From a virus, in the IMG/VR virus record IMGVR_UViG_3300009124_000116, positions 1 through 21,745 of that record: a DNA stretch of 21,745 nucleotides; one strand, 5' to 3'. The translations under genes were made by a program, and so were the position numbers. Position 1 is the first letter of the stretch, and each line of letters begins with the position of its first letter. Below the pieces are notes generated by a model that had not been told where the DNA came from, made no database searches, and saw only the letters and a program-made list of their open reading frames with translations. This document shows, piece after piece, positions 15,665 through 21,096 of this stretch.

Positions 15665-15671
15665 CCCCTAC

Positions 15672-16220
15672 TTAGAGAAAATCGTCGTCGGCGGCGTCTG
15701 CGTCCTGCTCGTCGCTTATGTCATCGAACAGCTTGTCTACGCTAGGTGCTCCAGAGCCGAAGCTGTCTCCGTCCTTGACGAACTGCAGGCCAATAAGGTT
15801 GCAGTTAATCCGCTTACCAAACTGGTTGTCCTGAGCCCAGAAGCTGATTGCCGCGTTGACGTAGCAGCCTGAGTACGGACGGCCGTCCTCTTCCACGAGC
15901 GGGGTCTTGTCCCGATCAAGCACTTGAGGTCGCTTGAGGGTCGAGCAGCTGATGAAGACCGCGTTTTCGTAGCCGTCGTACGCTTTCTCTTCGCCGTCCC
16001 CCAAGCAGGTCTTGAGACCCTTTGGCGGCTTGCCGTTAAAAGCCTCGTCAGCCTTGGCCTTGACCGCCTTCTTTAGCTTGGCGATCTGATCGGCGTGGGT
16101 GTCCTTGTCCAGCAGCAGGTTGCAGCTGTACTTCGCCTTCTGCCCTTCCATGTACGCCTTCGGCGTAAAGATTTGGGCAAAAGACAGACGAACATTCTTC
16201 ACTGTAATGACTTCACTCAT
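15672..16220 (-). CDS. DUF2815 single-stranded DNA-binding protein
   Basis: A 182-residue protein of the DUF2815 family, related to T7 gp2.5-type SSBs. The N-terminus (VKNVRLSFAQIFTPKAYMEG), the central KYSCNLLLDKD and the GRPYSGCYVNAAISFWAQDN segment are family features. The acidic C-terminal tail (DADAADDDFL) is the usual SSB tail for contacting polymerase and helicase partners. It coats ssDNA during replication and recombination. Its ATG overlaps the stop of the DUF2800 gene (ATGA), and a strong terminator follows 7 bases after its own stop, which should make it one of the two most transcribed genes of the leftward operon. Confidence 0.93.
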   Translation of the reverse strand: MSEVITVKNVRLSFAQIFTPKAYMEGQKAKYSCNLLLDKDTHADQIAKLKKAVKAKADEAFNGKPPKGLKTCLGDGEEKAYDGYENAVFISCSTLKRPQVLDRDKTPLVEEDGRPYSGCYVNAAISFWAQDNQFGKRINCNLIGLQFVKDGDSFGSGAPSVDKLFDDISDEQDADAADDDFL

Positions 16221-17341
16221 TGGTCACTTTCCTTGTTGAAATAGGATTTCAGCGCAGGTCGCTTGTCACTCTCTGGAGCAAGCGTTGGCTTTCCATCCGG
16301 TTTGTCAATGAGATCGACGATCTCACCGCTCGCCTCACGACCGAGAGACTTCTCGGCCTGTGCGGGAGACTTGAGCTTGGACACAAAGGCGTCGTGTCCT
16401 AGCAATTTCGTTAGGCGTTCCTCGGCTGCGTCTTCGTCAGACCAGCGGCGCATAGATCGCCCTTCCACTACCTTCCAGCCGGGAATAACACCTCCTGCCG
16501 CTAGTAGATCTGTGGCGTGTTTCTTTACCGCGTCCGCCCAGCTGCTGATCTGGTCCAGCTTGCTGACAACTACCGCCAACTGGTCCGCTGTAAGCGTGTG
16601 GTGGTCTACGGTCTTGTCTACCTCTTCGAGATTGTCGAAAGCTCCGAAAGCCAACTCGAAGTTTTCTCGAGCAAGCGCTCCGCAGGTCGCCTTAGCTCTG
16701 CACCAGCGGCACTGTTTGTCGCCTGGGTGGAGAGGGGCGTCGTCGGTCATAGCAAGCTCGGCGGCTGGCTTAGCCACCTCCAGAGCCCACTCCAGCAGTG
16801 TCTTTACCGACATCTCGCACTGGCTGACATGGTCTAGTCGGGGCTGCACGATGTTGAGCGTCACGTCCTTGACTTGATAGTCGAAGCCGAAATCTTTGAT
16901 GGCCCCGATCGCGTACAGCATGAGCTGTTCGTTGTTCTCGGCGTGAACCTTGACGCCGGATCCAAACTTGGCGTCGATGACATGGACGTGGCCTGCGTTG
17001 AAAACGAGGCAATCCGCGGTCCCGAACCCTCGAGGGGCTATGTGTTCGTAGCTGACACGCTGCTCGTAAAATTTTATGCCGCGCTGCATGTTCACAAAGT
17101 CGACGTAATACTGGACGGCCTCAGCCATCTCGTCGCTAACTATGAACTCCCCGACACGCTTGCCGATGAACTCTCGAGCTACACGCTCTTCTCTCAAACA
17201 GCGCTCAGACAAGTCATGGCATGCTGTGCCTTCGGCCGCGAAGCGGCTGTACTCATCTGGGATGTCTTTTTCCATGCGGATCGAACCCGGGCAGGCGATC
17301 CATCTGTGAGCCTTTGAGGCTCCGAGCACTGCGTGTGCCAT
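16217..17341 (-). CDS. DUF2800 Cas4/RecB-like nuclease
   Basis: A 374-residue PD-(D/E)xK nuclease of the DUF2800 type. The start is ATG at 17341, which has AGAGGAG six bases upstream; an in-frame TTG at 17347 would have no spacing. His42, then GTAD (Asp110), IDAK (Asp123, Lys125) and Gln139/Tyr143 form the RecB-like catalytic site. Cys17 together with Cys211, Cys214 and Cys220 (CRWCRAKATC) match the four cysteines that hold an iron-sulfur cluster in AddB and Cas4. The likely role is 5' or 3' resection of DNA ends for recombination-dependent replication with the SSB encoded next to it. It is the first gene of the leftward operon. Confidence 0.92.
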   Translation of the reverse strand: MAHAVLGASKAHRWIACPGSIRMEKDIPDEYSRFAAEGTACHDLSERCLREERVAREFIGKRVGEFIVSDEMAEAVQYYVDFVNMQRGIKFYEQRVSYEHIAPRGFGTADCLVFNAGHVHVIDAKFGSGVKVHAENNEQLMLYAIGAIKDFGFDYQVKDVTLNIVQPRLDHVSQCEMSVKTLLEWALEVAKPAAELAMTDDAPLHPGDKQCRWCRAKATCGALARENFELAFGAFDNLEEVDKTVDHHTLTADQLAVVVSKLDQISSWADAVKKHATDLLAAGGVIPGWKVVEGRSMRRWSDEDAAEERLTKLLGHDAFVSKLKSPAQAEKSLGREASGEIVDLIDKPDGKPTLAPESDKRPALKSYFNKESDQ

Positions 17342-17359
17342 CCACAACTCCTCTGACTT

Positions 17360-17381
17360 TTGACAACTATCGGTTGTTGAC
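17360..17381. promoter_or_regulatory. Operator-like inverted repeat in the divergent control region
   Basis: TTGACAAC (17360-17367) and GTTGTTGAC (17373-17381) form an imperfect dyad with perfect ACAAC/GTTGT arms around TATCG. A further perfect half-site GTTGTCAA lies at 17404-17411. The dyad covers the start of the rightward -35, and the half-site covers both the rightward -10 and the leftward -35, so a bound repressor would block both. The neighbouring Cro-like protein is the obvious candidate ligand. Confidence 0.65.
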
Positions 17382-17406
17382 TAATGTCGTCGATCGGACG
17401 TATGTT
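17377..17406 (+). promoter_or_regulatory. Rightward sigma70-type promoter
   Basis: TTGACT (17377-17382), an 18-base spacer and TATGTT (17401-17406). It would transcribe the Cro-like gene and the PriPol-helicase. The -10 is imperfect. Overlap with the operator repeats supports a regulated promoter. Confidence 0.55.
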
Positions 17407-17411
17407 GTCAA
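17383..17411 (-). promoter_or_regulatory. Leftward sigma70-type promoter
   Basis: On the minus strand: perfect TTGACA (17411-17406), a 17-base spacer and GACATT (17388-17383). The -35 is consensus and the -10 weak, as expected for a regulated or activator-helped promoter. It would drive the DUF2800-SSB operon and overlaps the rightward promoter face to face, so the two should compete for RNA polymerase. Confidence 0.5.
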
Positions 17412-17430
17412 TCCTCGTTTTATCAACAGT

Positions 17431-17449
17431 CTTAAACAGGAGGTTTAAG
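17431..17449 (+). promoter_or_regulatory. SD-in-loop hairpin at the start of the repressor gene
   Basis: CTTAAAC (17431-17437) and GTTTAAG (17443-17449) are perfect complements, with the SD bases AGGAG as the loop, and the first base of the GTG start codon closes the stem. The SD AGGAGG sits 5 bases before the GTG. The palindrome could be an RNA hairpin that presents or hides the ribosome site, or a 19-bp DNA operator. Confidence 0.6.
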
Positions 17450-17682
17450 TGGAAGATCGTGAACAAGTTAGGAGGAAGCTGGAGCAGGTGTCTGCCTTAG
17501 TCGCTTCTTCCTCGTGGAATAGATTGGCTGGGAAGCTGGACGTTACCCGTCAAGCAATTAACAAGTGGATTGTCGCAGGCGAAGTGCCAGCTGCTCGAGC
17601 TTGCCAGATCGAGCTGCTCACTGAGGGCGCTGTGACTTGGAAGGAGCTTTGCCCAAAGCTGGTTCGTAACACTGAGATTTGA
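17449..17682 (+). CDS. Cro/YdaS-like helix-turn-helix repressor
   Basis: A 77-residue DNA-binding protein. The helix-turn-helix is at about residues 25-45 (NRLAGKLDVTRQAINKWIVA), followed by the GEVPAARACQIELLTEGAVT stretch that is characteristic of Cro and YdaS-type regulators (…VPxxRAxxIExxTxGxVT…). It should bind as a dimer to the dyads in the region just upstream and control both divergent promoters and its own. GTG start with AGGAGG placed in a hairpin loop. It is co-transcribed with the primase-helicase gene, which follows 11 bases after its stop. No CI-type partner repressor is encoded in the window, so whether this belongs to a true lysogeny switch is open. Confidence 0.87.
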   Translation: MEDREQVRRKLEQVSALVASSSWNRLAGKLDVTRQAINKWIVAGEVPAARACQIELLTEGAVTWKELCPKLVRNTEI

Positions 17683-17693
17683 GGAGAAGGACA

Positions 17694-19949
17694 TTGTTGA
17701 AGGATTACGGGCATAAGCTTGTAGCCAACGGCTACGACATCGTGCCAATCAAGAAGGGTCGCAAAGCCCCCTCGCTTTCCAACTGGCAGAACCTGCAAGC
17801 CACCTCGGAAGACGTGGACAAGTGGTTAGGAAACGGTCACGCCGACGGGGGCGTGGGTGTGCTGTGCCGCCGAACGCTCGCCGTGGACATCGACTGCCAC
17901 GACAAGAAGCTGAACTACGAGCTCATTCACTGGATGCGCGACAACGTAGGCGACGCTCCGATCAGGGTCGGCCGAAAGCCTAAGTGCATTATGCCTTACC
18001 GAGCGGAGACGCCTTTCGGGAAGATCCGATCGACAGAGTACGAGGACCAGGAGGGCAGCCGCCACGCGGTTGAGGTTCTGGCAAACGGTCAGCAGTTCGT
18101 GGCTTACGGTATCCACCCAGACACAAACAGAGAATACAGCTGGGTCGGAGGGGTAGGTATAGCTGACGTTCCTTACAAGGATCTGCCGACGCTATCTGAA
18201 GAACAGGCTCGAGCACTGGTTGCTTTCTTCGAGAAGAGGGCTGAGGAACGCGGCTGGGAGGCTGTGAGGCGGGGAGGCCAGACAGCCGCCAGCGGGGCTG
18301 TAGACCCAGACGACCTGTCTAATTTGAGAGCTAAACTCGATGTCGATCGTGAACAGATCGAGAAGTGGCTCGAGGCGATCGACCCTGACGAGCATCACGA
18401 CGACTGGGTCAAGGTCGGAATGGCGCTGCACCACCAGTTCGACGGAAGCGAAGAAGGTCTCGAGATCTGGGACGAGTGGTCGAGCGGCGGCAGCAAATAC
18501 AGTGAAGGTGTGTGCGCTAAGCGCTGGGACAGCTTCGACAGCCACAGCAAGGTTCCTGTCACCGCGGCGTACCTGCGCCGTCAGAGCGTTGAGGTTGTGA
18601 GCGAGGAAGTCAAAGACGAGAAGCTTCCTGCCATGCTCGAAAACTGGGCTTTCGTTCAGGTCGAGGGGTCCGCCAGAGTTATCCGCGAAGACATAAACAC
18701 AGGCTCGATCGTGCTCTACAAGATCGAAGATCTCAAGAAAGAGCACAAGAACTGCGAGATCCTCGATGTGTCGAGCCGTAAGCCAAAGATGATCAACCTC
18801 GTGGATGTGTGGCTGCAGAGCGATAAACGTCGCACTTATGCGGCCGGTCTCACGTTCGCTCCAGACGGAGAGGTTTTGGCCAAGTACAACCTGTGGCGCG
18901 GCTGGACTTACGAGCCAAGGGAGGGGGACGTTCGACCTTGGGTTGATTTCGTGACCGAGGTTGTGGCGAGCGGCAACGCCGACCACGCCAACTACATCAT
19001 CGCCTGGTGCGCTCAAATCATTCAGCAGCCTATGACCAAGATTGGCGTGGGCCTTGTGCTTCGAGGCTTGAAGGGGACAGGCAAGACCAAGTTCGGCGAG
19101 CTGCTCGGCGGTCTAGTAAAAGCCCACCACAAGATAGTGAGCCGTGCTGAGCACGTTACCGGACACTTCAACCGCCACCTCGAGGACTGTCTGGTTCTGC
19201 AGGCAGACGAAGCCTACTGGGCTGGGGCGAAGTCGAACGAAGGGGCTCTGAAGGATCTGCTGACCAACTCAGAACTCACGATCGAGCGAAAGGGCGTAGA
19301 CGCCTACACCGCGCCCAACTTCACCCGCGTACTGTTCACCTCGAATGAGGACTGGGTGGTCCCTGCCAGCCTAGATGAACGCAGGTTCGCTGTGTTCGAC
19401 ATTAGCTCGGTTCACAAACAGGACAGTCAGTACTTTGCTGCGCTCGACCGCTGGTATCACACTGGAGGGGCCAACTCTTTGATGCACTACCTGCAGAACT
19501 TCGACCTGTCGAAGATCAACGTCCGCATCGCTCCGCAGACAGAGGCTTTGACAGAGCAGAAGCTTGAAAGCCTGAGCTCGGTCGAGGGGTGGGTGTTTAA
19601 CTGCCTGATGGCTGGCGAGATCAGAGAGCACCGAGTGGCTGGCGATCGGCTTGAGTGGGGCGATCTGGTCAGCAAGGCTCAGCTGTACGACATCTACGTC
19701 TCATCAATCCGCAACCGCTACGAGCAGCCGGTCAAGGAAGTCCATTTCTGGCGAGCCCTGAGAGGCTGTGAGGGTCTGCTGCTGGATGAGAAGCAGAAGC
19801 GAGAGGGTGACAGCCGGATCCGCTGTGTGCAGCTGGCCGACCTGACCGATGCGCGTAGAGGCTTTGAAGTCGCGGCAGGGATGTCGATCGACTGGCCAGA
19901 TGCTGGCGAGGTTGACCCGCTCGACCCAGCTAACTGGGATGATGAGTAA
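17694..19949 (+). CDS. PriPol primase-polymerase fused to DUF5906 (D5/SF3-like) helicase
   Basis: A 751-residue bifunctional replication protein. The TTG at 17694 is chosen because AGGAGAAGG (17682-17690) is correctly spaced for it and the product begins LKDYGHKLVANGYDIVPI like other PriPols; a TTG at 17679 lies within the upstream gene. Residues 1-180 are the bifunctional primase-polymerase domain with catalytic acids in AVDIDCHD (Asp65, Asp67). A PriCT-2-like domain follows (HHDDWVKVGMALHHQF). The helicase has Walker A GLKGTGKT (458-465), Walker B LVLQADEA, the sensor LFTSNEDW and the arginine finger LDERRF. It should unwind DNA and make primers at the replication fork. The gene ends just before the DnaA-box region. 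Confidence 0.94.
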   Translation: MLKDYGHKLVANGYDIVPIKKGRKAPSLSNWQNLQATSEDVDKWLGNGHADGGVGVLCRRTLAVDIDCHDKKLNYELIHWMRDNVGDAPIRVGRKPKCIMPYRAETPFGKIRSTEYEDQEGSRHAVEVLANGQQFVAYGIHPDTNREYSWVGGVGIADVPYKDLPTLSEEQARALVAFFEKRAEERGWEAVRRGGQTAASGAVDPDDLSNLRAKLDVDREQIEKWLEAIDPDEHHDDWVKVGMALHHQFDGSEEGLEIWDEWSSGGSKYSEGVCAKRWDSFDSHSKVPVTAAYLRRQSVEVVSEEVKDEKLPAMLENWAFVQVEGSARVIREDINTGSIVLYKIEDLKKEHKNCEILDVSSRKPKMINLVDVWLQSDKRRTYAAGLTFAPDGEVLAKYNLWRGWTYEPREGDVRPWVDFVTEVVASGNADHANYIIAWCAQIIQQPMTKIGVGLVLRGLKGTGKTKFGELLGGLVKAHHKIVSRAEHVTGHFNRHLEDCLVLQADEAYWAGAKSNEGALKDLLTNSELTIERKGVDAYTAPNFTRVLFTSNEDWVVPASLDERRFAVFDISSVHKQDSQYFAALDRWYHTGGANSLMHYLQNFDLSKINVRIAPQTEALTEQKLESLSSVEGWVFNCLMAGEIREHRVAGDRLEWGDLVSKAQLYDIYVSSIRNRYEQPVKEVHFWRALRGCEGLLLDEKQKREGDSRIRCVQLADLTDARRGFEVAAGMSIDWPDAGEVDPLDPANWDDE

Positions 19950-19954
19950 CTTTT

Positions 19955-19963
19955 TTATCCACA
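19955..19963 (+). promoter_or_regulatory. DnaA box 1
   Basis: TTATCCACA, identical to the strongest E. coli oriC box (R1). It lies 6 bases after the primase-helicase stop and follows a run of T. The host initiator DnaA could bind here. Confidence 0.65.
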
Positions 19964-19966
19964 GGA

Positions 19967-19986
19967 TGACAACTAGGGGTTGCTTA
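19967..19986. promoter_or_regulatory. Second copy of the operator-like element
   Basis: TGACAACTAGGGGTTGCTTA matches 16 of 20 positions with TGACAACTATCGGTTGTTGA at 17361-17380, including an unbroken TGACAACTA and a GGTTG. The ACAAC/GTTGC arms keep most of the dyad. It lies in the only sizeable gap of the rightward operon and overlaps DnaA box 2 by 3 bases. Confidence 0.55.
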
Positions 19987-20012
19987 TCCACACAAGGCGT
20001 GGTACTTACAGT
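19980..20012 (+). promoter_or_regulatory. Possible promoter for the small-gene cluster
   Basis: TTGCTT (19980-19985) is a fair -35. A 17-base spacer leads to TACTTA, which is poor; TACAGT at 20007-20012 is a better -10 but at 21 bases. The second operator copy and DnaA box 2 both cover the -35. I am not certain that this is a promoter. Confidence 0.3.
19984..19992 (+). promoter_or_regulatory. DnaA box 2
   Basis: A second perfect TTATCCACA in the same orientation, 29 bases after the first. Together the two boxes occupy the 82-base gap between the primase-helicase gene and the small-gene cluster, and suggest either a phage origin or DnaA control of the downstream promoter. Confidence 0.65.
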
Positions 20013-20031
20013 CATCAAATGAGGAAAGGAA

Positions 20032-20265
20032 ATGCACATGACTAATTATCTGACCACCCGGCTCGGCGAAAAGTTTACCAACGCCGAGTTCAAAGCAATC
20101 CCGCGCAACAGCGACGGAGACATCATTGACCTGTTCGATGCTTATTGCTTCCTGACTAACGCTCAGCGCGAGAAGCTGACCGCAGACGATCAGAGCCGCT
20201 GCGAAGACTACGACGAAGAAATGCGCTACTTGGCTGAGGAAGCTTTTGAAGAGTTCGGTTTCTGA
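20032..20265 (+). CDS. Small acidic protein, 77 residues, unknown
   Basis: ATG at 20032 with GAGGAAAGGA immediately upstream; an in-frame ATG at 20038 is about equally well spaced, so the first two residues are uncertain. The protein is soluble, begins TNYLTTRLGEKFTNAEFKAI and ends in a strongly acidic helix (EDYDEEMRYLAEEAFEEFGF). It is not recognised. Small acidic proteins at the head of an early phage transcript often bind host proteins or mimic DNA, but nothing here shows that directly. It is the first gene after the DnaA-box region. Confidence 0.68.
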   Translation: MHMTNYLTTRLGEKFTNAEFKAIPRNSDGDIIDLFDAYCFLTNAQREKLTADDQSRCEDYDEEMRYLAEEAFEEFGF

Positions 20266-20272
20266 GTTTTAC

Positions 20273-20304
20273 GGGGGCGGTCTTATTAGAAGCTGGCCGC
20301 TCCC
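20273..20304 (+). repeat. Intergenic hairpin, 10-bp stem
   Basis: GGGGGCGGTC (20273-20282) pairs with GGCCGCTCCC (20295-20304), including two G-U pairs, around a 12-base loop. No T-run follows, so it is not an ordinary intrinsic terminator. It lies between two small genes and ends shortly before the strong SD GAGGAGG of the next gene. An mRNA stability or translation-control element is possible. Confidence 0.45.
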
Positions 20305-20327
20305 ACCCAGCCAAGAGGAGGTTCCAA

Positions 20328-20726
20328 ATGAAGATGTACAAGATCACCACGGTTTACGGAAAAACTTACTGGGCTCGAACACAGGCTGACGCCAAGACGA
20401 TATCTAAGAGGGTCGGATCTAAATGGGACCAAATCGATGTCCCCACCGACCACGCGGGTCTGTGCGACTTTCTCAACCAGGAGGTTGGCAGCGTCGTCAA
20501 GCAGGACGAACCTGCCGCACCTGCGGTAGAGCCTGTGGCTGCTGTAGTAAGCGCAGACATCGAACGTAAGTTTGCGCCTGCTAAATCCGAGAGTGAAGAG
20601 CGCTTCGAGCGTTCGATTTCGATCGACGAGATCCTTGAGGAAGCCGACTACCACCAAGCCAGCTCGATCCAGTACCGCGCCACCCAGCGCATGGTCGACA
20701 TCAAAGTGAGGGAGAACACCCAATGA
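20328..20726 (+). CDS. Unknown phage protein, 132 residues
   Basis: ATG preceded by AGAGGAGG at normal spacing. The N-terminal half looks globular (VYGKTYWARTQADAKTISKR, then KWDQIDVPTDHAGLCDFLNQ). A Pro/Ala-rich linker (EPAAPAVEPVAA) follows, then a charged helical C-terminus (SESEERFERSISIDEILEEA). No known domain or catalytic motif can be identified. The order of folded head, disordered linker and helical tail suggests a protein-protein adaptor. It is coupled to the next gene by an ATGA overlap and lies in the early cluster with the aaRS-like gene. Confidence 0.72.
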   Translation: MKMYKITTVYGKTYWARTQADAKTISKRVGSKWDQIDVPTDHAGLCDFLNQEVGSVVKQDEPAAPAVEPVAAVVSADIERKFAPAKSESEERFERSISIDEILEEADYHQASSIQYRATQRMVDIKVRENTQ

Positions 20727-20965
20727 AGCTATCACCTAAGATCCGCGCCGCTCTCGACGCAGAGCGCACGATCGCCATCGAGGTCTATCAGGACCACGGT
20801 TACGACAGCCGCGCCGACTACATCGAGGCGCTGGTCGAGGAGTTCGACGAGGAGCTGGTCGTGGCCGCCATGGCGGTGCTGCCTCCCAGCGAGGACTTCG
20901 ATGGGCTTGTTAGCGAGCTCGAGGACTGGCACGTCGTGAACGGACAGTTCGGGGTAGGGGCGTGA
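20723..20965 (+). CDS. Unknown small acidic protein, 80 residues
   Basis: Starts at the ATG overlapping the upstream stop (ATGA). The product begins with a short basic helix (MKLSPKIRAALDAER) and continues with acidic helices (YIEALVEEFDEELVVAAMAV, SELEDWHVVNGQFGVGA). No membrane segment or enzymatic motif is visible and I do not recognise the family. Its stop overlaps the GTG of the next gene (GTGA), so four consecutive genes here are translationally linked. Confidence 0.7.
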   Translation: MKLSPKIRAALDAERTIAIEVYQDHGYDSRADYIEALVEEFDEELVVAAMAVLPPSEDFDGLVSELEDWHVVNGQFGVGA

Positions 20966-21096
20966 AGCCTCCACCAGACAGCTGGCTGCGCGAGCACAAC
21001 ACTCGCGTGGCCGAACACATCCACCGCTGCAACGTGGAGCGGTTTCTCAGCAATGAATTTGGAGGAGAAGACAATGCGCTTGGAGACGAGTGGTGA
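20962..21096 (+). CDS. Very small protein, 44 residues, unknown
   Basis: A GTG overlapping the preceding TGA opens a 44-residue frame that ends at TGA 21094-21096. It begins KPPPDSWLREHNTRVAEHIH and ends GGEDNALGDEW. The frame fits exactly between neighbours, with GTGA overlaps on both sides, which supports translation. A purine-rich stretch at 21061-21070 in its 3' part looks like a Shine-Dalgarno site for something further downstream. It resembles the short linking genes common in phage early operons; no function can be proposed. Confidence 0.55.
   Translation: MKPPPDSWLREHNTRVAEHIHRCNVERFLSNEFGGEDNALGDEW

Noticed and set aside
16263-16877. Plus-strand open frame of 204 codons opposite the DUF2800 nuclease
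   Set aside because: Ser/Arg-rich antisense of a well-supported nuclease gene with conserved Cys and catalytic residues on the minus strand.
18192-19016. Minus-strand open frame of 274 codons inside the PriPol-helicase gene
   Set aside because: It lies wholly opposite a clear enzyme gene with catalytic motifs, has no SD and gives a protein without recognisable features.
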